Shown piece by piece: positions 39,869-49,199 of a stretch of DNA of 64,000 nt. The stretch covers positions 186,001 through 250,000 of the forward strand of contig NC_006038.1 in assembly GCF_000002515.2 (NCBI RefSeq), given 5' to 3'. The notes under the pieces were generated by a model. It saw nothing but the letters and a program-made list of their open reading frames with translations. It made no database searches and had not been told where the DNA came from. Position 1 is the first letter of the stretch; every line of letters starts with the position of its first letter. The translations under genes were made by a program, and so were the position numbers. This stretch comes from Kluyveromyces lactis. Taxonomy: Eukaryota; Ascomycota; Saccharomycetes; Saccharomycetales; Saccharomycetaceae.

Positions 39869-39884
39869 TGTCCCGAACGGGACA
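39869..39884. promoter_or_regulatory. Inverted repeat TGTCCCG-AA-CGGGACA
   Basis: Perfect 7-base arms are separated by AA; the core CCG-N2-CGG could be read by a Zn2Cys6 factor dimer. It lies 492 bases from PXA2 and 880 from the PUN1-like gene. The factor is unknown. Confidence 0.5.
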
Positions 39885-40150
39885 TACTTTTCGTATAGGG
39901 AAATATTCCCAGATCAGGCAAATAATTTCTCTCTTTACCTAGGGCCCAGCAAACTGGCAAGAAAAACTACACAATAGAAAAAATAGAAACCCAGCAAGCA
40001 AACCTGCCGAAGGATATAAGGATACCATTTGCATGTGTAGAAATGGCCTGTCAGAATTCTCTAAGGAAACACAGCAATGTGATGATTGCTTCTATTATTA
40101 AACCCAGCAAGTAATTGTGAGCTAATTTCGGGACATCAGCGTATAATTAA

Positions 40151-40230
40151 AGGGCTTGCAGTAATTTCAGCACTTACTGACTGATGCACCCTGAGGCTTA
40201 GCTTGGCTTTCAGTTTTGCAAGCAAGCCCT
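40151..40230. repeat. Nine-base inverted repeat with an inner hairpin
   Basis: AGGGCTTGC (40151-40159) and GCAAGCCCT (40222-40230) are perfect reverse complements. The 62-base interior contains CAGTAA/TTACTG (40159-40164 and 40174-40179) and ACTGA/TCAGT pairs, so RNA from here could fold as a branched structure. No known RNA family is recognised. Confidence 0.35.
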
Positions 40231-40763
40231 GAATGGGATTTCCTTCTGTCACTATTACAACTTGTACTTGAGCTTCGTGCTGCTTCTTTTTTTTTTTTTC
40301 TTTTTCAAGACTGACGTCTTTTTTAGAGGAGTATTTCTGGAAACGGTTATAGTAGATCAAGCACTGCTGTTCTTTAGGAAATGGAAAGAAGCAGTGGTCG
40401 AAGTAGGAGCAGAAGTAGGAGCAACGGTGCGTCTAAATAAGCCTCAATCATTCATTATTTTATTAGATCGGGATGTGTGATTATGTAGTGTGTGTGCCTG
40501 TATTTAGTTAGGCTTAGGTTTGTCCCGGTAACCTATTTTACTTGCTTGACATTATTTTTAGCTGTATCTTAGAAAATTCAGTTAAGAGGGATCTGAAACA
40601 CCGTTATATGAATTAGTTTCGAATGTATATATAAGGGAAGGAATCTAAATTGATTCGGATTAACTGATTCAGAAAAACCATTGCACCTTCTTGAAACACC
40701 GTTTGTTGATTGGTCTACGGAAGACAACAAAAAACACATAATAAGTGATATCCTCATACAAAA

Positions 40764-41561
40764 ATGAATTTTTTAACAGTACTGGCGAGTTTCGTCATAA
40801 CTGCAGCTTCTCTCATATTAGCCATCTTCGCATGTTTTGGGTCGACCCAGAACTCTACACCTTTGAATCAAATCTACGTGGCACAAATCGATATCTCAAA
40901 TATCAGTTTTAGTACTGTACTTGGAGCAGATTTGCCTCAGTCAACCGTGATCTCTTTGGATGCACTAGGTGTCCCATCCTATTTCAACCTTGGTGTATGG
41001 TCATACTGTTTGGCTAACTCTGAAAAGCAAATCACATCATGTACCAAGCCAGCCGGTATCGAGCAATTCGACCTCGAGAAATTGTTGAAGGATAACGTTG
41101 AAAATAATCAGGTCACTGAACTTATCGATCAAGTGATTTCCTTGGCTTTACCTGATGAGTTAGACGACAAGATGTCATATTATAACGCTTTGATCAAATG
41201 TATGTCTATTACGTTGGTTATCGGTATCGCTTTATTGGGGTTGAATATCATCGTCAACATATTACGCTGGATCCTACATTTCACTTTTGTCAATGTAATA
41301 GGAAGAATATTGTCCATCTTGAGTTTCATATCGTTGGGTATCTCTGCGGGTACAGCTACAGCTACTTACGTGGTTATTAAGAATATCTTGAGCGATAATT
41401 ACTCACAATACGGTATCAAACTGAGTCTCGGAAGGAATTTCTACGCGTTACTTTGGGCAAGTGTTGCTGGATGTTTAATAAACTTTATCCTATGGATTTT
41501 GACTAGACAACGAAGAAAGGCTCAAGTCATAATGCAACCTGTCCCAACTGAAAAGTTCTAG
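40764..41561 (+). CDS. PUN1: Pun1-like SUR7/PalI-family plasma-membrane protein
   Basis: The 265-residue product matches yeast Pun1 (263). It has four membrane segments: about 5-27, 144-168, 182-205 and 228-249, in the claudin-like SUR7/PalI layout with a large first extracellular loop. The loop contains the family pattern TPLNQIYVAQIDIS, then LGVWSYC with a second Cys in TSCTKPAGIEQFDLEK. Pun1 localises to eisosome-type membrane compartments and is induced by nitrogen stress in S. cerevisiae. The same motifs recur in the next, convergent gene, so the two are paralogues. Confidence 0.85.
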   Translation: MNFLTVLASFVITAASLILAIFACFGSTQNSTPLNQIYVAQIDISNISFSTVLGADLPQSTVISLDALGVPSYFNLGVWSYCLANSEKQITSCTKPAGIEQFDLEKLLKDNVENNQVTELIDQVISLALPDELDDKMSYYNALIKCMSITLVIGIALLGLNIIVNILRWILHFTFVNVIGRILSILSFISLGISAGTATATYVVIKNILSDNYSQYGIKLSLGRNFYALLWASVAGCLINFILWILTRQRRKAQVIMQPVPTEKF

Positions 41562-42048
41562 ACACTGTAATTTATTTCAGTCTCAGTCCCTTTTTTTTTG
41601 CTTTCTCATTAAGTAGGGATATGAAGCACGCACCCAGACAATGCACGCATTCTTTATACCAATGTCATATTTTTAACTTCTAGTATTGCGCTTTATATTT
41701 GATATAGTTATCTTATCATATTCAACATTCTTTTCGTCTTGTTCGTTATCAATCTATCGGAATTTTGTTACTTGAGTATTATAAACTGCAGAAGTCTAAT
41801 GATTGATACCTTCGAACAAAGCAGCCAGATTGAATACTGCTATAAACATAAGACTTAGAAATTCATTAAACGTTTATTATTTATTATTATTATTATTTTT
41901 AAAGATATTATTATTAACATAAGGCAAGGTCAATTTCGGAGCGTGAACGGAGCATTTTTTCCTTCAAAAAAAAGGGAAATCAAAAATGAACACCACAACT
42001 ATTCTTTAGTATAAGTGTTCAAGTCAGGATATCTGGTTGATTTGCAGG
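41562..42048. other. Convergent 3' region with ATT microsatellite
   Basis: This 487-base gap between two stops contains a run of ATT/TTA triplets at about 41873-41897 and several T and A tracts. No gene is seen. Confidence 0.45.
41873..41897. repeat. TTA/ATT trinucleotide repeat
   Basis: An A+T microsatellite built of TTA units with one TTTA interruption, in the region downstream of both convergent genes. Confidence 0.7.
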
Positions 42049-44112
42049 TCAATTGCTTTGAGTCACCACCGGCTCAGCTTCTACCTCTGGTTGTTTGGTT
42101 TCTGGGGAGAGAATGCTCCCTTGTTTTTCGTTTTCTGACAGTAAGACAGATGATGAGCTTCTTTCTTCGATATCATCACCTGGCATGACCTTCTTTTTAT
42201 TTTTAACGAAGAACAATAGGATCATGGTAATAAAGGCCAAAGCAAAAGCTGTCCAGACCATACCATAGTATGCACTGCCGCCTCTGTGAACGACGTTGTA
42301 ACCATCTGCAGCAGTACCTTCCTTGATGATTTGAGTAACGACAACAGAGATGATGGCCCCCAATACAGAGAATAGAGCAAGGCACATAGCCAAAACTCTT
42401 GCAAACCATCTAGTAATTTTACCAGTCAACATGTAGAAGAAGGATAGTATGATGGCAATGAGTAAGAAGAAAGCGATGATGATAGACAACAAATTCAAAG
42501 CCAAGACTGCTTTAACGGCTGGCTTATACTCATGCTCTCTGTCTGGTAACTTACCGACCAAGATGATGTCGTCCTTGGAGATGTTCAATGCTTGCAAGTA
42601 AGGTCTGAAGTCTGAGTTCTCCAATTCAGTGTACAAAATCTCCTTCATATCCAAGCCTTGAACGGCGTGTGGGTTGGAACAAGATAAGACATCGCCATCA
42701 GAAGAGACACGGCAGTACGAGAAGATCCCTAATCTGAAACGTTCAGCGATGTTCAAATAAGATAAGATATCTGGCATGATTTCATTGATATCATCTTCGG
42801 TGATTACTTCTTCAGAGGAGCCAGCAGCCTGTAGTAATCCCAAGATTGGGGTGAACAAGGTTGGGTTAGATTGTGCAATAGCTGTCAATTCCATCAACGC
42901 CTTGAAAGAGCCAGTAGGTTCAGAAGAAGCGTGAAGCAAAGAGAATAATGCATCCATTTGCTCTTGTTTTTCGGTAGTACTTTGCGACAAAGAGGTTTGC
43001 AATTGGCTGATAGTGGTCAAGACCAACGTTTCATTCTTAGCAGGCACGATGACTTGCTCCAAAGCGGTCAATGATTGACTAGCAAAAGTGCTTGTACTGT
43101 TAGCCATACCAGCGACTGTAGTCAATACTGTCGATGGATCATCTGAAACAGTGATTAAAGTTGTCAAATCTTCAAATGCTTCCTTTGCAGAATCCGAAGA
43201 TGTGATGTTGTTTTGGAACAATGTTTGTACGATCGTTAGATCTTGAGTAGGGTCAGATGAAGAAGACAACAAAGAAGCTAGAGCGCCAATTACACGTTGT
43301 TGGTTACCTGAGGTAGACTGTTGCAATTGTTGCAAAGTTTGCTCGATATCATCTGATTGAGATAAAGCATTGAACAATTGAGTAGCTTCTTGAGCGGAGA
43401 TATCAGTGGTCATCAAGGTGGAAACAGACGACAAAGTAGTGTTCAAACTAGTTGAGTCGTTGAACAATGTAAATACTGGAGCCAATTGTTGTTTTTCCTG
43501 TTGAGACATTGAATCCAAAGAGGACAAAGCAGTTATAGTTGCAGTGACATTATCAGATCCCTCTAATAGCTCCAAGACTTGTGATTGTTGTTGTTGAATT
43601 TGTTGAGCAGTGGATGTGTTTTGCTTTTGCGCTTGTTCAGAAAGTACCACTAAAGATGATAAACCCCTGATAGTATCGTCAGAGTCGGTAGAATCTGTCA
43701 ACAAGTTGTAGATAGCATTCAATTCGGCAGTGGAAGAGGCATTACCATGCAAAGCTGCTGGGGCCAATACTTCCAAAGCCTCCAAAGTTTGAGCCGAATC
43801 ATTTGAATAACTCAAAACATTCATCAAAGGTGTCAATGCTTCGGAGTGAGAAATGGTTTTTAAAGCGTCAAAAATTTGAGGATAAGAAGCGTTTGGAGCC
43901 TTCATCGCAGCGGCAAGAATGGCTAACACTGGACCAGCTTGTGGTAACAATTTCTCGACCTTGATATGAGAAATATCAATTTCACCAAGGTAAATTTCAT
44001 TGATAGGTTTATAGTTCGACGTAGAACCTGCAGTAGCAACAATAATCAAAATAAAAGAGGTAAAAGTGAATAAGGCACATAAGGCCAAAAGCAATTTCGG
44101 AGCGATTCTCAT
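42049..44112 (-). CDS. INA1: Ina1/Fat3-like SUR7-family membrane protein with internal repeats
   Basis: This 687-residue protein has the four-segment SUR7/PalI layout: membrane helix at about 7-28, then a very large external loop, then helices at about 534-565, 570-597 and 617-637, and an acidic cytosolic tail. The loop begins PINEIYLGEIDIS and ends with LGIFSYC and SCSNPHAVQGLDMKE, matching the PUN1-like neighbour. Between them, residues about 95-445 hold about ten degenerate repeats of the type L-x2-L-x2-S-x-D-x3-T-L-x2-L-x2-L with many N-x-S/T sites. S. cerevisiae has two copies, INA1 (YLR413W) and FAT3 (YKL187C); this is probably the single ancestor-type gene. FAT3 is linked to fatty-acid uptake; the biochemical role is unknown. 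Confidence 0.83.
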   Translation of the reverse strand: MRIAPKLLLALCALFTFTSFILIIVATAGSTSNYKPINEIYLGEIDISHIKVEKLLPQAGPVLAILAAAMKAPNASYPQIFDALKTISHSEALTPLMNVLSYSNDSAQTLEALEVLAPAALHGNASSTAELNAIYNLLTDSTDSDDTIRGLSSLVVLSEQAQKQNTSTAQQIQQQQSQVLELLEGSDNVTATITALSSLDSMSQQEKQQLAPVFTLFNDSTSLNTTLSSVSTLMTTDISAQEATQLFNALSQSDDIEQTLQQLQQSTSGNQQRVIGALASLLSSSSDPTQDLTIVQTLFQNNITSSDSAKEAFEDLTTLITVSDDPSTVLTTVAGMANSTSTFASQSLTALEQVIVPAKNETLVLTTISQLQTSLSQSTTEKQEQMDALFSLLHASSEPTGSFKALMELTAIAQSNPTLFTPILGLLQAAGSSEEVITEDDINEIMPDILSYLNIAERFRLGIFSYCRVSSDGDVLSCSNPHAVQGLDMKEILYTELENSDFRPYLQALNISKDDIILVGKLPDREHEYKPAVKAVLALNLLSIIIAFFLLIAIILSFFYMLTGKITRWFARVLAMCLALFSVLGAIISVVVTQIIKEGTAADGYNVVHRGGSAYYGMVWTAFALAFITMILLFFVKNKKKVMPGDDIEERSSSSVLLSENEKQGSILSPETKQPEVEAEPVVTQSN

Positions 44113-45402
44113 TACTGAAAGGTGTAAAGTTCCCTTAGCGATGCGGATATTGGTCTACCCTTGTTATAAAATTCAATACTTAATGTAAGATGAGGTATTG
44201 TGTTAAGTAATCACAGCAAGCACAATAACAAGACAGATTTGGAGAGACGAATGATTAGCAGTAGAGCAAAGATGGGAAAAAAAGAGGACTGAAAACCCTC
44301 CATTTATACAATGAGAAGAATCTTTAATGAAACGGCAGAATGATGGAGTACATTGCTACACTATTACTAAGAAATGGAGGTTTTATTCAATGAACCAATT
44401 TCTAGCGGAAACGGTCGCAGTAATGGAAAGGCTGTATAAAGTAATGACAAAAAAGAAAAAAAACAAAGATCTTTGTACATCTCATTCGATGCCTTAGAGT
44501 ATACGATTAGAATGACAACAACACCTCCTCATCACAATAACATTGTATCAATAATTTCTTCGTTTGTGTTTCTGTTGAGAAATCAGTGAAAAAAAAAATT
44601 TGTCTAGTGTAATGCCAACATTGTACCAACTTGGCAACTGTTGTTACCCTTGTGCACAATTTGAATGAAAAAAAAATTGAAACTTTTTTTTGGTTCTTGA
44701 CAGATTTTTGTGGTAGAAAAGACTGCAGTTGGTTGTAGCCGTAGACAAACGGAATGGGAACTTAAAAATCCGAAGACAGGGTTCTCCAAAGGAAAAATGA
44801 ATGAAATGAAATGTTACTGATCAAAGAAATGGGTAGTACAGTATTTTTCCAGATTGCTATCATAGAATCGTGAATTATTAATAGGGTTTTCCCAGGGTAT
44901 ATCCTTGCGTTTCTTGCTCTCCTCTTTTGTACTGCTTCTAGATCTAAGGTTTTTTTGAATTTTCAAAGGGTATTTTCCTATTCTTCCGTGGACAACGCCG
45001 TAAAATTGACACAGCTACTCCGCTTCTCATAGATTTTATGTGAAAGAGAAATGAAATCTTAGTTTCTCCATCTTGCTAAACACTACTCCCGAATGCTCTC
45101 CAATGCAAGGAGTTGACGTTCTTACGCAGTTAATGATCAAGGTTTTTGACACATTCTGAGCTATCTGAAGTTCTTCCCAGCGGCTCTGAGAAAACCCCGA
45201 TAGAAATCCTGGCACTCTACGGGATTACAATGCTGGTCCCCATGTCGTTTGAAAGGAAATATTCAGCAGATACTTCACAATTGCTCTAACAGCAACTGTA
45301 GTTTATATGAGGTGCTAAGGGTAGCCTGAAGCAGATAAGAAGCGCTTGGTATAATGTAAAAGTAACAAGTTGATGTTTGCCGGAGAAGTTTTTGGTACGC
45401 TG

Positions 45403-45426
45403 TTACCCGGATATGAAGTCGGGTAA
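45403..45426. promoter_or_regulatory. Inverted pair of Reb1-type sites
   Basis: TTACCCGG at 45403-45410 and CGGGTAA at 45420-45426 face each other with 9 bases between them. Each matches the Reb1 consensus. They lie about 1.3 kb upstream of the INA1/FAT3-like gene and 450 bases past the MTR2 stop, so they could mark a boundary or terminate Pol II. Confidence 0.5.
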
Positions 45427-45750
45427 CTTCAACTTTTGGTATTTTTATGAGCCTTACGGTCTCTTCTTGCGGTATCAGTCAGGTGGCCTTAGAAAATATG
45501 CAGCAGATTCATGCATCTGTCACGGACAAGGTTCGAATACCCAACAAAAAAAATATAGCTTAAATTTCTATTTCACTCTTTGCAAGATTCCGATTGTACA
45601 CCATTAAAATCCCAACGCGTGATATGATCTTCACATCTTTTTGACCATATTAAGGTCCGAACTCAACAAAAACGTTTCACACCGGTGTTTCCTGGTCGTG
45701 CATATACGACGGAAGAACTTCGAAAGGAAAACCAGAAAAACATGATCATA

Positions 45751-45756
45751 CACGTG
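45751..45756. promoter_or_regulatory. E-box CACGTG
   Basis: A CACGTG core followed by ATCA, 118 bases past the MTR2 stop. Target gene is unclear. Confidence 0.3.
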
Positions 45757-45873
45757 ATCAGAATATTCCGTAGTTCCTTGGGCCTCTCAACACTGCTAAA
45801 ATGCACACTTCAATATTTTGATAGAACATATATATGGACATACACATTTCTATATGCTACCTACAACTAGCAC

Positions 45874-46410
45874 TTATATGCTCATCAAAGAATCTGATGG
45901 TTTGAATACTATTGTGTAGTTCATGCTAGATATCACTCCGTTCAAGTCGTTAGTGAAAATCCGATCTTCAAGCACTAGCTGTAATGAGACACCATAGTAG
46001 GTACCCCATATAGGTCTTGGTTTATCCAGTGATCTACTATTAATCGATCCCTGACCTGGGCGGGACTGTGAATCCTGACTATTTGCTGGAACTGTGCTAT
46101 CCTGGCCGTTCTTATCCTTCCCACTTTCGTCAAATCTAACTTTACAGTTCACATTGCATAGTAAGGTTCCGGTACCTGGTATCACATGGAAATCAACCGC
46201 GGTGATAACGTGCTGCGTCAGTACCACTCCAGTTTGCCATGCCTGAAGGAATTGCACTGCCTGTCCAAACGGTTGGGAATTGAATATTATTTTGCACTGA
46301 TGTGGGTTAAATAGCTGTAGGAATTGTTCCAACTTTGCTGGATCGGGCTCATCTAGATGAGCCAGTACTTTCTTCACAAAAGTCTCCACGATTTGAGGTT
46401 GACGATTCAT
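45874..46410 (-). CDS. MTR2: Mtr2, NTF2-like mRNA export partner of Mex67
   Basis: The 178-residue product matches yeast Mtr2 (184). It has the NTF2-like layout: an N-terminal helix (IVETFVKKVLAHLDEPDPAKLEQFLQLF, written in part here), then strands around ITAVDFHVIPGTGTLLCNVNCKVRFDE, an internal polar insertion (about 105-135) as in yeast Mtr2, and YYGVSLQLVLEDRIFTNDLNGVISSMNY strands at the end. It forms a heterodimer with Mex67 that carries mRNA and large ribosomal subunits through nuclear pores. It is head to head with ASH1. I looked for a 5'-leader intron and saw no GTATGT or TACTAAC in the 300 bases upstream. Confidence 0.9.
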   Translation of the reverse strand: MNRQPQIVETFVKKVLAHLDEPDPAKLEQFLQLFNPHQCKIIFNSQPFGQAVQFLQAWQTGVVLTQHVITAVDFHVIPGTGTLLCNVNCKVRFDESGKDKNGQDSTVPANSQDSQSRPGQGSINSRSLDKPRPIWGTYYGVSLQLVLEDRIFTNDLNGVISSMNYTIVFKPSDSLMSI

Positions 46411-46598
46411 TTTGATAATATCAGTTGATGATGCTTTAAAGAGATTTGCTGATTTTTATTGAAGGCTTTGATAACGTTTACCTTAATACTATTAATTTCA
46501 ACATCGATCAAAAATTTTATTATTAAATCTATGGAAAGAAGTCTTCTTCTCTCCAAATTTCATCTTGGGTAAATTCAATTGACTAGCTTCATCAAATG

Positions 46599-46606
46599 CG
46601 GGTAAC
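46599..46606 (-). promoter_or_regulatory. Reb1-type site CGGGTAAC
   Basis: A full Reb1 core 189 bases upstream of MTR2 in a divergent promoter, a usual place for this nucleosome-clearing factor. Confidence 0.5.
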
Positions 46607-46776
46607 AAACAATATATGTACGCGTTGTAATTTCCTTGATGATTTTAGGTAGACCCTGATTTCAAAATCTCTCAAATGAACACATGCAAACACAACTCTA
46701 AATGCTGATCGACTCGAGCAAATATCTAGCGTACATATTGTAGAGTCGGATTTTTCTTTTCCTTATGTCTCTTTTG

Positions 46777-46906
46777 CCAGCACTTTTGTCAAGCTGCCTC
46801 GCGCACTAGTATTCTTTTTTTTTTAAATTCTATTTTCTGCTTGCATATGTGAAGAAAGTGTAAACATGAAAAACCCAGCATCGAAATGTAAATCCATAAT
46901 ACCAGC
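46777..46906. promoter_or_regulatory. Cluster of CCAGC cores (Swi5/Ace2-like)
   Basis: CCAGCA at 46777-46782 and 46875-46880 and ACCAGC at 46901-46906 lie 650-780 bases before ASH1. S. cerevisiae ASH1 is switched on late in mitosis by Swi5 and Ace2, which read CCAGC. Function here is inferred. Confidence 0.35.
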
Positions 46907-47552
46907 CGAACAGATACCAAGACTTGGTGTGGAAAAATAAACATAAACAGAGATCTGAAAGCTAAGTGAACATCGCTGCGCGATTCCATTACATGATATA
47001 TGATTTTGTAAACAATGGTTGACTAGTTTTGATCAATTTTATAGCCGGTAAGAGAAAAAGAAGTATATCTTTTGTCTTTCCCTTTAGTTTTGCAGGCATA
47101 GAACAAGTATGAATTCTTTTGCCAAATCGAAAAAAATTCGGTAAACCCTCTGCGGGTTTGGCGCAGGTATTCTTTGTTTACACTTTTTTCTGTTTCATCG
47201 ATATATGGATTCCTACTAAGTTTGCGGGACTGAACTGATTGAAATTGGTTCAGTATCCCTAGAGTATATAAACCAGAATCCAAATCTGGGTTTCCATGGG
47301 ACAATTCTTTCAGATCGATTGGAAAGATAATCCCCTTATTTTTACTGAATTAGGTATCGTGGTTGATATATGACAGTTCTAGCTAATCCTTATAAGGCCT
47401 GATATATTTCTTCACTCTTCAAACACTGGTCCTGACAACTGTGTTACACATCAATAATTTACTTCAATTAACACCGTAACTTGTTCCCCATTATAGAGCA
47501 TCGAATCAGCTCATTTCCCATCGCTTCGACCTTTTCACTATTCAAGCTAACG

Positions 47553-48935
47553 ATGTCCACTATTTCGAACCCTTTACCATTCACCAATCCTCACGCCGAG
47601 CAAAAGTTCTACGCAAGAAGAAAAAGATCCTTTGATGATCTATTATTGCCATCTTTAAGTACCAGTTTGAACGCCCCAATGACATTAGAAGAATCGCCAT
47701 ATTTCTTTGACGCCCGGAAAAAATCTAAAACGGCGCCAGCCTCACCTTCTGGATTCGTACAAATCACGCCTACTACATCACCAGTGTCCGCTTCATCTAA
47801 TTCTTCCATATGGAGACAGACAGTATGTGAGGGAAGCAGCATTAGCAGCAACAGCAGTAACAATATTGGAAAATCAACTCAACTGCCTTCCTGTTCACAA
47901 CTACAGAATGAGGTTGCGCAACCCTCGCAACCAGCACTACAACCATTAAAGCATCTAAAGTTATTGGCACATCCTAAAATACAAGAGTTTTCGTACCTCT
48001 ATCCAGACACTTGTGCCTCCACGCCTCTATGGAGGCAAAACTTAACAGAGTGGTGTAAGGAAACTAATTACACTCAGTACCAAAACATTACAGATCAGGT
48101 ATCTCAAGCTAATCCAAGAGCTGGTAATTTTACTCATGGATTAAATATTTTAGCCGATGCTGCTAGAATATCATCGATCAATACTTCACCAGATGAATTC
48201 TATCAACTTTCAAACACTTCAAGCTCCAGCAAAGTACTGGTAACCCCACCAAGTAGTCCTCCCAGACAATTCACTTCTATGATCAGCGAATCATTAGTTA
48301 AAGCGGTAAAGAAGAACCGTTCCTCAAAACATAAGAAGACCAACAGTTTTAAAGCAAGAAAACTGAAGAAGATGCTGGATCAACGCATATTGCTTACATA
48401 TGAAGACAAATTCGAATCACAAAAGTCGGTATTTAAGGCTAATCCTGCACCACCAAAGACCCCTCCACAAAAGAAGATTACACTATCCACAACTCCAAAA
48501 TCTCTTCAATCTCCCCAACAGAGATTTCATCCTATTGTGATCAACAGCGTGGAGGATTTCGGCGAAAAGACTTCGGCGAACTCCAACTCAGAAGACGACA
48601 CCGACCAAGAGCTAGTCCAAACATCTCCCAAAAGCTCTCCAACACAAAGGCGTAACTCTCATAGATTTTGCGTTTCATGTCACATTACAGATTCCCCGTG
48701 TTGGAGACCTTCTTGGTCTAAAAGCAAACAAGATCAGCTTTGTAATTCTTGTGGGCTCCGTTATAAGAAGACCCATACAAGATGCACCAATGAAACTTGC
48801 CGTAAAATACCTTCAAAAGGTGAATTGACACTTATGAAATCAAACAAGCCAGTTTCGATTGAGGACGCTGACGGAAATACTGATTACAAAATAGCATGTT
48901 TGTTCTGCGGTCACGCCGTTGCTACTGACGAATAG
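47553..48935 (+). CDS. ASH1: Ash1, GATA-type zinc-finger repressor
   Basis: The start is the ATG at 47553 (frame open upstream only to a TTG), giving 460 residues against 588 in S. cerevisiae. The body is Ser, Pro and Gln rich with basic patches ([18 protein letters not shown]) and several SP/TP sites that could be CDK targets. The zinc finger lies at about residues 370-402, C-V-S-C then a Trp-rich loop, then C-N-S-C, followed by an unusual extra Cys set (CTNETC and CLFCG) seen in Ash1 proteins. In S. cerevisiae Ash1 represses HO in daughter cells after its mRNA is carried to the bud tip. The lineage may not share HO switching, so targets may differ. Identity also rests on its place between MTR2 and SPE1. 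Confidence 0.85.
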   Translation: MSTISNPLPFTNPHAEQKFYARRKRSFDDLLLPSLSTSLNAPMTLEESPYFFDARKKSKTAPASPSGFVQITPTTSPVSASSNSSIWRQTVCEGSSISSNSSNNIGKSTQLPSCSQLQNEVAQPSQPALQPLKHLKLLAHPKIQEFSYLYPDTCASTPLWRQNLTEWCKETNYTQYQNITDQVSQANPRAGNFTHGLNILADAARISSINTSPDEFYQLSNTSSSSKVLVTPPSSPPRQFTSMISESLVKAVKKNRSSKHKKTNSFKARKLKKMLDQRILLTYEDKFESQKSVFKANPAPPKTPPQKKITLSTTPKSLQSPQQRFHPIVINSVEDFGEKTSANSNSEDDTDQELVQTSPKSSPTQRRNSHRFCVSCHITDSPCWRPSWSKSKQDQLCNSCGLRYKKTHTRCTNETCRKIPSKGELTLMKSNKPVSIEDADGNTDYKIACLFCGHAVATDE

Positions 48936-49199
48936 GGCAGAAAAGCCTGATAAAAAAACCAACCTTCCTTGCATAATTAACTGATCCCAACTTTCAACGG
49001 AGCTTTTTACCTTCTAATATTGCATTTATAAATACTTACTTCTCTTTTCCCTTGTTTGTCCGGATAATATTTCCACTATTCCCTTTCCCTTCAATTCTAA
49101 CTAATTTGATTAATATAATGATATAATCTAAACATATATTCTTCCTATAATTTATCTAATGTAGCGTAAATTAATATTTTCACACTTCTGATCTTTGAG

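Larger units (their letters stand above)
39378..40763. promoter_or_regulatory. Long divergent PXA2-PUN1-like promoter region
   Basis: This 1386-base gap contains, in order, an alternating TA-rich stretch (about 39460-39510), a run of nine C (39636-39644), tandem CCGTCTC units near 39718-39732, a perfect inverted repeat (39869-39884), three CCCAGCAA copies (39945, 39990, 40103) and a longer inverted repeat (40151-40230). ORF-like stretches in it have no coding look. Clear oleate-response elements were not found. Confidence 0.45.
44113..45873. other. Long region upstream of the INA1/FAT3-like gene
   Basis: This 1761-base gap lies 5' of the INA1/FAT3-like gene and 3' of MTR2. It has A tracts (about 44585-44597, 44668-44676), T tracts (44680s), an inverted pair of Reb1-type sites (45403-45426) and a CACGTG at 45751-45756. 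A tRNA-like B box at 45530 was tested and rejected. No coding sequence is supported. Confidence 0.45.
46411..47552. promoter_or_regulatory. Divergent MTR2-ASH1 promoter region
   Basis: This 1142-base gap contains a Reb1-type site near MTR2 (46599-46606), a cluster of three CCAGC cores (46777-46906) of the kind bound by Swi5/Ace2, and a hairpin AAACCC-TCTGC-GGGTTT at 47143-47159. A minus-strand ORF-like stretch at 47023-47304 has no suitable ATG. Confidence 0.45.

Noticed and set aside
39629-39898. Plus-strand frame in the PXA2 promoter crossing the C9 tract
   Set aside because: Low-complexity composition, no family match, and not expected in a conserved divergent promoter.
40079-40194. Box C/D snoRNA: GTGATGA at 40079-40085 with CTGA boxes near 40177-40194
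   Set aside because: The flanking terminal stem is at most three base pairs and no internal C'/D' boxes or rRNA guide were recognised.
41873-41897. ATT repeat as a replication origin
   Set aside because: A+T richness alone does not support an origin and I cannot apply a species-specific ARS consensus with confidence.
45525-45545. GGTTCGAATAC, a tRNA B-box look-alike
   Set aside because: The five bases on each side of the loop do not pair as a T stem, the apparent anticodon loop would have 6 or 8 bases, and no T-run terminator follows.
46411-46740. 5'-leader intron of MTR2
   Set aside because: S. cerevisiae MTR2 is recalled to have one, but the upstream bases on the minus strand show no 5' splice site or branch point consensus.
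47023-47304. 93-codon minus-strand frame upstream of ASH1
   Set aside because: No ATG at a suitable place, no recognisable motif, and it lies in a promoter.
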